Of a stretch of 42,371 nt of DNA, positions 7,638 to 17,800 are shown piece by piece (position 1 is the first letter of the stretch; every line of letters begins with the position of its first letter). The position numbers were made by a program, and so were the translations under genes. The stretch is from Oscillatoriaceae cyanobacterium Prado104 (GTDB taxonomy: Bacteria; Cyanobacteriota; Cyanobacteriia; Cyanobacteriales; Microcoleaceae), in assembly GCA_025454405.1 (NCBI GenBank), contig JALOON010000083.1, positions 1 to 42,371 of the forward strand. Reading direction: 5' to 3'. A model generated the notes under the pieces. The model saw only the letters and a program-made list of their open reading frames with translations, made no database searches and was not told the DNA's origin.

Positions 7638-9056
7638 TTAAAAAGGCTTAACTGGGCTACCCGATTGAGCCCTTTTCTCCAACCAATCTTTGCCCAAACG
7701 CACCGTTACATCCGATTGCAAAGAACCCGTACTCTCTACCAAAACATCCCCAAAACCCAGAGATTGGCGGATAGCTTGAGCGCTTTTGATATCGCCATCT
7801 TGAGCTACGATAGTAGTTACATCCAGCGGTTCGGACCACTTCTTGTTGTACACCTGAACGTTGCGGTAGCCGGCGGCAGTCAGAGTATTGGCCAAATCTT
7901 CAACAGCCGATTCGTCACCCGTACTGTCTTGAATCGCCACCTTCAGAAAAGTTGCATCAGCATTCTCGATTTGCCAAGTATTTTGACCGAATTCAAAATG
8001 TTCTGCCATCAGAGTTTCAATGGCGTATTGATCCGGCAGCCAATAACTAGCTTTGTAATCTTTGTTATCGCTGAACTGACCGGGAACCATCAACATTTGC
8101 ACGTCCGCACGCTGAGTTTGAGTAGCAAAGCCGGCCAAAGCAACCAATTCCTCGATACTCAAATTCGTGTCGATGTGAGACTGAACCACCGACAGCAGTT
8201 TTGGTAGTTTAGAGAGCAAACCGATATTAACTTCCTGTTCGACAAAAGCTCGCATCAATGTTTGCTGGCGTTGCACCCGTCCGATGTCTCCCAAACCGTC
8301 TTGGCGGTAAAGCAAATACTGAATGATTTGTTCGCCGTTTAGACGTTGTTTGCCAGCCTTTAAATCTATATATAAATGCTGGCTGTTGTCGGTATATTTC
8401 ATGTCTTTAGGGACATTAATCGTGATGCCTCCAAGGGCATCTACCAAACTTTTGATCCCGTGAACGTTAACTGTAATGTAGCGATCGATTCCCACACCAC
8501 CTAGCAGTCCGCTAACGGCTTTTGCTGACGCAGCGGGACCGCCGTAGTAATTAGCTTCATTAATTTTCACCAGTCCCCGGTCCTCAACATAGGTGCGGGT
8601 ATCTCGCGGAATCGAAAGCACGGTTAACTTTTTATTTTGCGGGTCAAACCTGACTAGTAGCATCGTATCGGTCAACCCTTTAAAAGAGTTTTCCCAAACA
8701 TCGTATCCGAGCTGTTTGTTGTAACTACCTTCGAGGTCTGTAGTCAGAACTTTAAGTCCTAGAACTAAAATATTAACTGGGCGGGTGAGCTCCGGCATTT
8801 TCATGCTGAGCTTCGCCATATCGTTTTGAGAAAATACTGCAGCTTCTTCGGGACTTAATTTTTGCTGCTGGAGGGGGGTTGTCGAAAGCGAAACAGCGAG
8901 CAGCGCTCCGGCTGTTGCAGAGAGCATGGCTACTCCCGCTAAGCCGAAACCGAATCCCAGCCAGCGACCTTTGTGGGGCTGGTTCGATTTTTTAGTTGAA
9001 TTTTGAGCTGCTGGTTTACTGTTATTGTCTTGATGGGGAATCTTTTGAGCTGGCAC
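7638..9056 (-). CDS. LytR-CpsA-Psr (LCP) family glycopolymer ligase with LytR_C domain
   Basis: About 472 residues. A Lys/Asn/Gln-rich cytoplasmic stretch is followed by one membrane anchor at about 35-60, then the LCP catalytic domain (about 90-300) with ITVL-type core motifs TDTMLLVRFD, LSIPRDTRTYV, KINEANYYGG and the Arg-rich YRQDGLGDIGRVQRQQ. A LytR_C domain occupies about 380-470. LCP enzymes transfer lipid-linked glycopolymers to peptidoglycan or other acceptors outside the membrane. I chose the GTG at 9056 because GAGGA lies 5 bases before it; a TTG at 9074 would add six residues. Confidence 0.92.
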   Translation of the reverse strand: MPAQKIPHQDNNSKPAAQNSTKKSNQPHKGRWLGFGFGLAGVAMLSATAGALLAVSLSTTPLQQQKLSPEEAAVFSQNDMAKLSMKMPELTRPVNILVLGLKVLTTDLEGSYNKQLGYDVWENSFKGLTDTMLLVRFDPQNKKLTVLSIPRDTRTYVEDRGLVKINEANYYGGPAASAKAVSGLLGGVGIDRYITVNVHGIKSLVDALGGITINVPKDMKYTDNSQHLYIDLKAGKQRLNGEQIIQYLLYRQDGLGDIGRVQRQQTLMRAFVEQEVNIGLLSKLPKLLSVVQSHIDTNLSIEELVALAGFATQTQRADVQMLMVPGQFSDNKDYKASYWLPDQYAIETLMAEHFEFGQNTWQIENADATFLKVAIQDSTGDESAVEDLANTLTAAGYRNVQVYNKKWSEPLDVTTIVAQDGDIKSAQAIRQSLGFGDVLVESTGSLQSDVTVRLGKDWLEKRAQSGSPVKPF

Positions 9057-9161
9057 GGGCTTCCTCACACGCAACTAGAATAAATAAAGATAATGGCAGT
9101 TTGTAGTATCAATTTAGCGACGCACTCGATCGATACGGTTAGGGATTAACAAAACCCCAAA

Positions 9162-9536
9162 CTATGATAAATGTTTGCCGAGAAATTGTTCGGCCGCGCG
9201 GCTGATTCCGGGCAACCAAAGCGGCTGACGCTTCCAGAGGCGTACCATCAGACCGAGGCTGATGATGAAATAACTGGTTGTCAACAAGCTACTCATTAAT
9301 AACATAGGAAGTGTCCGAGTTTCCGCAGAGAGGGCCCCTGCTTCTAACAAAATATGTCCTAAGAGCCAACTAAAAGCAAGAGCAATTGCCAAGCGGCTGA
9401 CGGCTTTGCGTTCCGGGCTGCCCTGGCGGCGGTACAGCGTCCACAGGGCGGGAAAAAAGCCGATGACTGGGATTAATAATACAAACAGGCTGGTTCGATC
9501 GAGGTCAGGATTTTCTAGCGGATCTGTTTTTTTCAT
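9162..9536 (-). CDS. Small multi-pass membrane protein, unknown function
   Basis: A 124-residue protein with an acidic N-terminus (KKTDPLENPDLDRTS) and three hydrophobic segments at about 16-34, 48-66 and 79-100, ending in a basic tail (RLWKRQPLWLPGIS). It reads in the same direction as the LCP gene, about 100 bases upstream of it. I do not recognise a named family. Membrane topology is the only supported property. Confidence 0.75.
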   Translation of the reverse strand: MKKTDPLENPDLDRTSLFVLLIPVIGFFPALWTLYRRQGSPERKAVSRLAIALAFSWLLGHILLEAGALSAETRTLPMLLMSSLLTTSYFIISLGLMVRLWKRQPLWLPGISRAAEQFLGKHLS

Positions 9537-9738
9537 GATTTGGTGCTTGATTTAAGCAGATTTACTGATTTTTGGCACATTGGCGGTCGATTTGCCCGTG
9601 TTTTTGTGTGCGAAATCGCCAAATACTGTTGCCTCTGGAAGGAGCGAGTCGATCGGTTGACGCGCAATTTTCAGTGCTCCGAGAGCCGCATTTTGGTAAA
9701 CTGGATACAGCACAGGAGACAGGAGAACGTACTTAGTC

Positions 9739-10440
9739 ATGACCCAATCCCAAAAACCGATTGTTATTGCTCCATCAATATTATCAGCCGATTTTAGCCG
9801 TCTGGGAGATGAGATTCAGGCGGTCGATCGAGCCGGCGCTGACTGGATTCACGTGGATGTGATGGACGGTCGCTTCGTTCCTAATATTACGATCGGACCG
9901 CTGATTGTTGAGGCAATTCGCCCGGTTACTCGCAAGCCTCTGGACGTTCACTTGATGATTGTGGAACCCGAGAAATATGTTGAGGACTTCGCTAAAGCCG
10001 GCGCTGACATCATTTCCGTTCACGCCGAGCACAATGCTTCGCCTCACTTGCACCGCACTCTCGGGCAAATTCGGGAATTGGGCAAAATGGCTGGGGTGGT
10101 TTTGAACCCTTCTACACCGCTGGAGTTGATCGAGTACGTGCTGGAACTTTGCGATTTGGTGCTGATTATGAGCGTCAATCCGGGTTTTGGGGGTCAAAGT
10201 TTTATTCCAGGCGTGCTGCCAAAAATTCGCCAATTGCGCCAAATGTGCGATGAAAGAGGCCTCGATCCTTGGATTGAGGTAGATGGCGGTTTGAAGGTGG
10301 ACAATACTTGGCAGGTTTTGGAAGCGGGTGCCAATGCTGTTGTTGCCGGTTCTGCTGTGTTTAAAGCTAAGGATTATGCAGGCGCGATTGAAGGTATCCG
10401 CCACAGCAAGCGCCCGGTTCCCGAGTTGGCTGCTGTTTAA
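9739..10440 (+). CDS. rpe: Ribulose-phosphate 3-epimerase
   Basis: A 233-residue TIM-barrel enzyme that interconverts ribulose 5-phosphate and xylulose 5-phosphate in the Calvin and pentose phosphate cycles. Conserved family signatures are all visible: IAPSILSADF, WIHVDVMDGRFVPN (metal His and catalytic Asp), PLDVHLMI, SVHAEH, MSVNPGFGGQ (catalytic loop) and EVDGG near the phosphate site. Length is normal for the family. The ATG is preceded by AGGAGA, somewhat distant at about 14 bases. A rho-independent terminator follows. Confidence 0.98.
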   Translation: MTQSQKPIVIAPSILSADFSRLGDEIQAVDRAGADWIHVDVMDGRFVPNITIGPLIVEAIRPVTRKPLDVHLMIVEPEKYVEDFAKAGADIISVHAEHNASPHLHRTLGQIRELGKMAGVVLNPSTPLELIEYVLELCDLVLIMSVNPGFGGQSFIPGVLPKIRQLRQMCDERGLDPWIEVDGGLKVDNTWQVLEAGANAVVAGSAVFKAKDYAGAIEGIRHSKRPVPELAAV

Positions 10441-10514
10441 TTAACAATTAGCTCCTGTCCGGTAAATTAGCAATAATTCAAGCGGTTTGCAGTCAGGAAA
10501 AATAGTTTTTACTG

Positions 10515-10549
10515 AAAAATGGAAGGAGCAAATTCTTCCATTTTTTTTT
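10515..10549 (+). terminator. Rho-independent terminator of rpe
   Basis: AAAAATGGAAG pairs with CTTCCATTTTT around a 9-base loop and runs into nine Ts. It begins 75 bases after the rpe stop. Confidence 0.8.
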
Positions 10550-10567
10550 GCGGGCGATCGAGCATTT

Positions 10568-10652
10568 GGCGATCGATTAATTCAAAGAAGAAGCTGGGAA
10601 ATTCTTGAAATAAGCTGTAGAAAATCGTGTCTGTTTTCATGAGTTGTCGGTG
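10568..10652 (-). pseudogene. Duplicated 5' fragment of the Rpn/DUF2887-type gene
   Basis: These 85 bases match 11237-11321 at 80 of 85 positions, in the same orientation. They include the ATG (10638-10640) and the first 24 codons, so the encoded start MKTDTIFYSLFQEFPS is the same as in the neighbouring copy, then run into unrelated sequence and the rpe terminator. No ORF of useful length remains. It marks a former second copy or the scar of a deletion. Confidence 0.8.
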
Positions 10653-10717
10653 AGCATTTCAGAATCATCCCCACTAGCTACTGTCGGGAGCAAGTGAGGA
10701 CGATCGCCCGCTCCATC

Positions 10718-11309
10718 TTACAATAAAATGGAATTTGTGAGAGCTTGTTTGTTAAGTCGATCGCCCTTTTGAGATGCGCTACTTTCTAGACTTGCTGCTG
10801 TGATTTCTGATGCGTTGGCATTTAGTCCTAAAGGTTCCAGAAGTTTCGATCGAGCTTCTTTAATTTCCGGGTGATTTTCACACCAGGTTACAATTGCTTC
10901 GGAAAGCACATCGATTTCGTCAGGTAAAGGCTCAATTAACTGCGCTAGTTCGGTTAATTGTGCGACCGAAAAGAGATTGTGCTGTTGGGTTAACAGTTCG
11001 ATTGGGATAGATGACAACCACGCGCCAAGGATTGAGGGGTTTGTATTGTCGTAAATAGAGAAACAATTCGCCAAAAATGCGATCGTACAAATCGGGATCT
11101 GGTTGAAACTGAACTTCTGCTAAGTAAAATGGTGTGTCTGGTGTTTCGGTGTTGGGGAGAAATAAGCCATCAATGCGGAATGCCAGTTGTTTGATTTCGC
11201 GAGAGGTGAATTCATAGGTGGCCGCTTCGTCAGGGGGGCGATCGATTAATTCAAAAAAGAAGCTGGGGAATTCTTGAAACAGGCTGTAGAAAATCGTGTC
11301 TGTTTTCAT
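10718..11309 (-). pseudogene. Disrupted Rpn-family/DUF2887 PD-(D/E)XK nuclease-like gene
   Basis: The first frame (11309 down to 10932) encodes the typical N-terminus of the cyanobacterial DUF2887/Rpn group: MKTDTIFYSLFQEFPS, REIKQLAFRIDGLF, and the nuclease-core pattern YLAEVQFQPD (E-x-Q) followed by FLYLRQYKPLNPWRVVVIYP. After about residue 105 the family pattern is lost and the frame stops at 125 residues. A second frame (11074 to 10718) continues with an acidic helical stretch I do not recognise (LTELAQLIEPLPDEIDVLSE). Intact relatives are around 250-300 residues, so this is read as truncated, frameshifted or fused by rearrangement. Rpn proteins are DNA endonucleases promoting RecA-independent recombination; some act in phage defence. 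Confidence 0.7.
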
Positions 11310-11408
11310 TAGTTGTCGGTGCGAATCGATGACACCACTCTATTTTATGAGGACTCGATGTCAAGCTAAGAGATGGTGTGCTTTCTACTTTCATACTTGT
11401 TAGCTTTC

Positions 11409-14117
11409 CTAATCCAAGCGAGTGCGACGAGAGAAATTGCTAAGACCAAAAATCTTTATTAGATCCTCATGCAACCAAGAGTAAGCCAAAGCCGTGGCAG
11501 GGATGTCGCGAAAAAAATGGTCGTCAAAATTACCATTGTGAGGTATGTTTCTTATCCATATAGCTGAATTCGGACGTAACAAACTTAGTTGCTTGGAAGC
11601 AAAATCTATCTGGCTTCTGTGAGTTTCAACAAGAGGTAGATAATGTTCGTTGATAGCAATTTCAATCTCATTTTCTGCATTTTCTGGTAATGGTTCTAGG
11701 AACCAATCAAATAGGAAGCAATCAAAGTATGGAGGACTGCCAAAAGGTCCTGGATTGGGAGGAGATGGTGAAATTTTGCCCACAAGACGAGCTGGTAATA
11801 TTGCTGCTATCCGCAGTCCCGGAATTAGTTGCTTAAACCAGGTATTAACAATTAACTGGTAAGCATCAAGCGCCCCTTTGTAAACCTTTTCAGCACGGAT
11901 ACGCAGTCGCTCAAGACTGTACTCTTGACCGCGCGATTTACACTGAGTTGGATTGAAATTAGGCCAAGGATTGTGCAATGCAGACTCACCCAAACTCTGA
12001 AGACGGTTGACCTCTTTTCTGAGCTGCTTGAGATAGTATTGTTGTTCCTTTATTCTAAAAGAATTGCCTATATCTGGCAGAATAACGTAGCAATTCAACT
12101 TAGCTTGTGCTTCAATTTCGGAGAGAGTTTCCTCAATTTGTACTAGGGGAACTCCATCAAGTTCCCACCACTTGAGTGCGGTCAACTTAGAATTCGATCG
12201 ATATTTGACAATGGCAAGTGCTGCTCGCCACGCAGCTTCGCGAATGAGTATTTCGCTATCAACTAACAATGTAGGGGATTCTAGTTGTCGTGAAAGGTTT
12301 TTGACGAGTTCATCGAGTGTCCAACGCCAAGCCCAAGCTGACTCATGTCCGGGTCGGGAAGTCATGACCCTCGGCCATTTGTACCACTCCCACGATTCAG
12401 GGCCATTTCTATTTAGGGGCAAATCAACTACGTTTTGTAGATTTTCACTACCTTCATACCAGGCGACTTCGATTCTCGCGCCATGTGTCCGCACACCAAT
12501 GGGTTTCACTGTACCATCTTTCCGGATTGGAGCGATGAGTTCAGCCAGCGAATCAATTCCCTCGATCCAAGCTTGCATTGCTGTTTGAATTTGCTGTCCG
12601 CACTTGCGGGGTGATGGTAGCAATGCCTCTTCATCTCCCCAACGTGTAGTTCCCTCGCGCACAATTTCTGCAGCAAATGCAGGGTATTTTTTTGCGATCG
12701 GCGCTAATAGTTTTGACACTAGCTCGTGACCAAAAGTTGCTGTAGCAATCGTCAGAGGATATCGCCAATTCTCTAGTTGCTGAGGATCGCTAACAAAATT
12801 TTTTACCTTCGATGGGTCGTCTGATAAGCTTTGCGCTGCAAACCACTCAGTGAGAATTGGCAAAGGAAAGGAAATGATTCCTCTGGCACGCTCAACAACT
12901 AACCTGGAATCTAAAAGTGGCTTGAGTGCATCTTTTGTCGGTACAAGATCAGTAGCGCGAATCCGATCGCCTCCACACTCGACACACAGCATTGCCAATC
13001 GTTTCAGCAGTCGGTCGCAATTCCTGCGGTCTGCATTTACTTTTTCTAGTGCGTCTTCAACAAGCCACGATAATAGCTCTCCTTTTGAGCGCGGAGCTTT
13101 CTCATCCGCCCTCCCCAGATACCTCGCTACAATTAGGGCAAACAGAGGACGGCGAATAGCATCTCTAATAGATTCAGTCCAACGCAAACAAACCATCGCA
13201 GTCATTTGCTGTTTGGAAACTCTTTCTACCAGGGAATAGGCTTGCGCTTCAGACAACAAGGGGACTAGGATTTTCTCTTGAACATCATCGGTATATTGAG
13301 TTTGTCTGCTGGTAATGATTACAGTCGTGTTGTCCCATACGTCAACGAGACGATGAGCTTCGCTGAGAAGTTGACTGGCAAGTTGGGTTTCTACTTCATC
13401 GAGTCCGTCAAGAATCACGATCGCACGTTGAGTTGTAGGATCGCCCAAGCCATCGGCAGCAGTTTCTACAGCTTTTTTCAGGGGTCTTTCCTGCCGCCAT
13501 TGCCACGATTCTAAGTAGACAGGTATAGCAGTATTTGTACTTTCCTGTGCTTGTTGGATTGCTTGCTGAAACAGACGTTGTGCAATTAATGTCTTGCCAA
13601 TGCCCAATTCCCCAACCACAAGAATTACTTTTCCTGGTTCAAGTCTCAGGCTAGAGGGAGGCGATCCAATAGAAAGGTCATCAGCAAGACTCTTTGCTTC
13701 CTCTTTGCTGGAGACAGCAATCCGAAAGCGATCTATGCACCATGCTCTGGATTCTCGCTTCAGTTCCTCTAAACGAATCAGGCGGTTGCTGGGTTGGGAA
13801 TTGACTAAAAATGAGGCTAAAGGCTGAGGTTCGCATTGCCCAGCCACATCAGCGACATCTTGCCACTTCAGCTTGAGGGCAGCACAGATTTCTTTGAAAA
13901 TATTGGCATTTTTTGGAGTTCCGTCAAAAAACTCATCAATCGTTGTCCGCGAGATGCCAGTCGTATTTCTCGCAGATGCTCCTTTCTTCTTTGTACGGGA
14001 ATTACTGATATGGGTTGCTAAATCTGACTTTGTGACAAATGAATTTGCTAGAGCCTCATTCGCTTTTTTAATTCCTTCAGTCGAGAGTTTGAGCGATCGT
14101 CCCACCTGTCCAGCCAT
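11409..14117 (-). CDS. HTH-STAND (NACHT-like) NTPase, 902 aa, candidate defence/signalling protein
   Basis: The N-terminus (about 12-95) looks like an XRE-type helix-turn-helix found on many cyanobacterial NACHT/NB-ARC proteins (ISRTTIDEFFDGTPKN, FKEICAALKLKWQDVADV), here with a basic insert RTKKKGASAR. A P-loop NTPase follows: Walker A GELGIGKT at 169-176, Walker B AIVILDGLDEVE at 232-243 (the DGLDE form typical of NACHT) and sensor-like VIITSR at 266-271, then a winged-helix-like region. Residues about 350-902 contain no WD40, TPR or LRR repeats that I can see and no recognised effector. STAND NTPases oligomerise on sensing a ligand; several prokaryotic ones (Avs type) are phage sensors. 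Whether this is one is inference. Neighbours are a broken nuclease gene downstream and two small divergent genes upstream. Confidence 0.88.
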   Translation of the reverse strand: MAGQVGRSLKLSTEGIKKANEALANSFVTKSDLATHISNSRTKKKGASARNTTGISRTTIDEFFDGTPKNANIFKEICAALKLKWQDVADVAGQCEPQPLASFLVNSQPSNRLIRLEELKRESRAWCIDRFRIAVSSKEEAKSLADDLSIGSPPSSLRLEPGKVILVVGELGIGKTLIAQRLFQQAIQQAQESTNTAIPVYLESWQWRQERPLKKAVETAADGLGDPTTQRAIVILDGLDEVETQLASQLLSEAHRLVDVWDNTTVIITSRQTQYTDDVQEKILVPLLSEAQAYSLVERVSKQQMTAMVCLRWTESIRDAIRRPLFALIVARYLGRADEKAPRSKGELLSWLVEDALEKVNADRRNCDRLLKRLAMLCVECGGDRIRATDLVPTKDALKPLLDSRLVVERARGIISFPLPILTEWFAAQSLSDDPSKVKNFVSDPQQLENWRYPLTIATATFGHELVSKLLAPIAKKYPAFAAEIVREGTTRWGDEEALLPSPRKCGQQIQTAMQAWIEGIDSLAELIAPIRKDGTVKPIGVRTHGARIEVAWYEGSENLQNVVDLPLNRNGPESWEWYKWPRVMTSRPGHESAWAWRWTLDELVKNLSRQLESPTLLVDSEILIREAAWRAALAIVKYRSNSKLTALKWWELDGVPLVQIEETLSEIEAQAKLNCYVILPDIGNSFRIKEQQYYLKQLRKEVNRLQSLGESALHNPWPNFNPTQCKSRGQEYSLERLRIRAEKVYKGALDAYQLIVNTWFKQLIPGLRIAAILPARLVGKISPSPPNPGPFGSPPYFDCFLFDWFLEPLPENAENEIEIAINEHYLPLVETHRSQIDFASKQLSLLRPNSAIWIRNIPHNGNFDDHFFRDIPATALAYSWLHEDLIKIFGLSNFSRRTRLD

Positions 14118-14259
14118 AGTCCATATTTCAGTCTTTTAACTATCATAGCCACCTGAACAGAACCTGGACAGAATATGACAAGCCATTGAACATTACCTGA
14201 ACCAGCTTCCTCGGTTAAGTTTGGCATCTTGTTGGAAGCTCAGTAACAAGGTAAATCTC

Positions 14260-14532
14260 ATGAAAGCTTCCCACAAGAAAAAATGGCTCAAAATTATCGA
14301 GTTTACCGTAGTGGGTGTTGCCACTTGGCTCAATCCCCATGCAGGATTTCTGCTCTTTCTGCTCCGGCTGTGCTTTCAAATTCTGGCTGCGTTGCAGAAA
14401 GATGAGGTGAGTGAAACAGGCAAGGACGAACAACCAACCCGGTGCTTGCGTTCGCGCAACCGATCCTATGGAGAGGGAGACATCACAAGGCGAGCGCTTC
14501 CTCATACTCCAGTTCAGTCCACCAAGCAGTAA
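14260..14532 (+). CDS. Small basic protein with one hydrophobic segment
   Basis: A possible 90-residue protein starting KASHKKKWLKIIEF, with a hydrophobic stretch at about 12-45 (VVGVATW, GFLLFLLRLCFQILAAL) and a polar Arg/Thr-rich tail. AAGG lies about 8 bases before the ATG; an upstream TTG at 14221 is less likely. It is divergent from the STAND gene, 142 bases away. The tail composition is poor for a real protein and may be read-through of non-coding sequence, so the call is weak. No family recognised. Confidence 0.4.
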   Translation: MKASHKKKWLKIIEFTVVGVATWLNPHAGFLLFLLRLCFQILAALQKDEVSETGKDEQPTRCLRSRNRSYGEGDITRRALPHTPVQSTKQ

Positions 14533-14637
14533 CAGTTAAGTTAGTCTCATGATTCGTGGATGCGATCGCTACTCAAACTATCGGGCGATCGCATTCACTC
14601 ATTACAATCAAGTAATCTCATCCTCACACCATCGCAA

Positions 14638-14841
14638 ATGCAAATTATCCTAGAAGTCCCCGATCGCCTGGGCAAAAAACTGCAACAATTGGGCTCGCGC
14701 CTCCCGGAAGACTTCGACTCCCATAAATCCGGTACTCTCTCACGAGAAGAATCGATCGAACTCGATCGATATTTGCTCCTAGAACATTGGGTGCGATCGA
14801 CCAAAGCTCATGCTTACAAATACTTACAAGTAACAGCATGA
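14638..14841 (+). CDS. Antitoxin-like small protein without a visible toxin partner
   Basis: A 67-residue acidic protein. It begins with MQIILEVPDRLGKKLQQLGS and ends with LSREESIELDRYLLLEHWVRSTKAHAYKYL, a layout shared by many cyanobacterial antitoxin-like proteins (short beta strand plus two helices, with the L-D-x-Y/W-L-x-L-x-H pattern). An ATG at 14560 would add 26 residues that include two GCGATCGC sites and is judged non-coding. The gene that follows is convergent and unrelated, so no toxin is next to it. Confidence 0.6.
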   Translation: MQIILEVPDRLGKKLQQLGSRLPEDFDSHKSGTLSREESIELDRYLLLEHWVRSTKAHAYKYLQVTA

Positions 14842-14864
14842 GCTATGTATCAGCCACTCTCCGC

Positions 14865-17800
14865 TTAGAGCGTTACAAAATCAGCAAGATTAATCGCTCC
14901 CGCTGATACATTGCTGAGAGTTGCTAACAGTTGACCGGAACTCGTAACTCGCAGCAAAATCGAATTATTTTCCGCAACAACGCTCAGTTGCGAGAAACTT
15001 AAACCGCCAGTCAATCCGATCGCATCTATCCCATCTTGAAAATCTACAATCGTCTCGCTTCCCGAGTCAATCCCCAAGATAAATCGATCGCTCCCAATAC
15101 CTCCAATTAAAGTATCGTTTCCTTCACCTCCAAACAGTCGATCGTCCCCAGCACCTCCTATTAAGCTATCCCGATCGTTACCCCCTTCAAGAGTATCGTT
15201 CCCAGCATCTCCGCTAACAGTATCTTGACCTTCATTTCCAAACAGCAGATCGTTACCTTCTCCGCCGCAAATCTGGTCTCGATCGCCAGCAATATTGGAC
15301 TCAGAACTACCAATATCTCCGTAAATCGTATCTTCCCCTTCGCCACCGCAGAGAGTATCGCTGCCTCCATCGCCAAATAACAAATCGCTTCCCAAATCAC
15401 CCAAAACTAAATCATCGCCTTTGCCGCCGCGCACTGTATCTTGACCATCACCTCCAGATAGGGAATCTTCGAGTTCTTCCCCATTTAAATAATCATCGCC
15501 GGCCATACCAAATAGCAAATCGCGACCTGTAGTATCGTTGTCTAAAGAGTTAGAAGTGCCGCCGTAAAGGGTGTCGTTGCCCCCATCACCAATTAAAGTA
15601 TCGCTCCCTTTGTCTCCAAAAATGGTATCGTTATCTTTGCCTCCGCGAATAACATCATTGTTCTCGCCCGCAAAGATTAAATCTTCTCCAGCAACGCCGT
15701 TGAGATAATCATCGCCTTCATTGCCAAAAATTCGATCGTCATCTTGGCCGCTACCAACCGCAACATTGCTGGTAATTCCACCGTAAATATTGTCGTTGCC
15801 AGTGAAACCAACAAGCAAATCATTACCGCCTAAGCCGTTAAGATTGTCATTGACATAGTTGATGCCAGTGCCGATAACAATCGGATCGTTGCTAGTGAAG
15901 TTAAAGAAGAATTGACTGGCCCTTAAGCTGTTGGTATTGTCTGCAGAATAAACACCCAGCAGCGTGTCGTCGCCTTCCGTACCGTTGGTGGTGCTAGTTG
16001 TTTGGTTGGGACTGGGAATTGCTGTCAGGCTGGGGAAATTTATTCGATCGCAAATACAATCTTCCTCTCGAACTCCTGGAGTTGGAGTCGGAGTTGGAGT
16101 TGGCGTTGGAGTCGGTGTTGGAGTTGGCGTTGGAGTCGGTGTTGGAGTTGGAGTTGGAGTTGGAGTCGGTGTCGGCGTCGGAGTTGGCGTCGGCGTCGGC
16201 GTCGGAGTTGGAGTTGGCGTTGGAGTCGGCGTTGGCGTCGGCGTCGGCGTTGGAGTTGGAGTCGGAGTTGGCGTTGGAGTTGGCGTCGGCGTCGGCGTTG
16301 GCGTCGGCGTTGGAGTTGGAGTCGGCGTTGGCGTTGGCGTCGGAGTTGGCGTCGGCGTTGGAGTTGGTGTTGGCGTCGGCGTCGGCGTATCAGTCGGGGT
16401 CGGGGTTGGCGTTGGAGTCGGGGTTGGAGTTGGCGTTGGCGTTGGAGTTGGTGACTCCGAATCGTCATTTGCGATCGCACCTATGCCCGTTGCTTTCGCT
16501 ATAGTTGCATTGACAGCAGCGCTGAGGTTGACGTTGAATGTTTCGTCGGCTTCAAACTTAGAATCGCCGTTGACGGAAATATTAATGGTTTTTGTGGTTT
16601 CCCCGGCATTGAAAATGAGGCTGCCGCTTGCCGCCGCGTAATCGCTATCGGTTGTGGTAGCAGTACCGTCTGATGTAGCGTAATTGACAGTGACGGGCAA
16701 GCTGGAAGTTGCTGATAGGGAGACGGTAAAGTTGGCGCTAACAGTACCTGTATTTCCCTCCGTAACAGTTACATCGCCGATCGAGAGACTGGGATTGTCA
16801 TCATTGGTAATGGTAACAGCGGCGCTATTTGTGGTAATCGTCGAACTTTCCGGCGCTGCTGTCAAATTCGGGTTGCTGAGGGTGACGCTAATTGTCTCGT
16901 CAGCTTCCACTGCGGTGTCGCCCAAGACATCGATCGCGATCGTTTTAGTTGTTTCGTTAGCCGCAAACGCGATCGTCCCCGTGAGGCTGCTAGCCCCCGC
17001 AGCGTTGATGTTATTGTAGTCTGCGCCGTTGGTTGCGCTGCCCGCGATCGCGTAATCTACAGTGCTCGCTACTGCCGTACCGCCGCTGCGAGTGACGGTG
17101 AAGGTGACGGGTTGAGTGCCGGAATTGCCTTCTGTGAGGGAACCCGAGGCGGGATTTGTCAGCGCGATCGCGTAGGAAATCGCATCGTTGGCGGCAATTG
17201 TTACCGTCGCGTTGTTGCTGGCAGGGGCGATCGTGTAATTGCCGCTTGCCAAGTTCAGTCGCAGCGTTTCTGCTAACTCCGGTATCGCGTCGTCAACCGG
17301 AGTGAGAACAACATCCACAAAGCTTTGTCCGTTGGGAATCGTGACGGGAAAGGTACTGCTGAGGTTGTAATCGGCTGCAACGGCGGTACTGCTGGGATCG
17401 ATCGCCAGATTCACCGTCAAATTACCGACTGTACTGTCGCTGCGGCTGATGCGGAAAGTGCCTGTATCGATCGGAGTTTCCGCAGCCGATGCATCCTGGG
17501 CGGTGATGCTGACAGTTTGCTGCAATTCAAAAGCGCCGATGTCTGCTGCACTGCCGGAAGGCCGGATTAAGTTACGCTGATCTGTAGCAGGGGCGCTGTT
17601 ACCCCTGTCTAGGGCAGGGCTTCCGGGTTGTAAAGCGTGAGTTTGCGTCGGGCCGCCGTTATTTGCCAGGGCTGCTAATCCGGGAGTTGGATTAACGATG
17701 TCGCTGCCTGTACCCAGAGTACCCGTATTGCCCGTCAGATTGCCGATTAGGTTGTTGTTATTCCCGGTGACATTGCCTGAAACATCGGGGTTGATGGTTC

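Noticed and set aside
15964..16641. Val-Gly polymer and Arg/Trp- or Leu/Glu-rich ORFs on the plus strand of the Pro-Thr array
   Set aside because: Frame shadows of the hexanucleotide repeat inside the giant gene.
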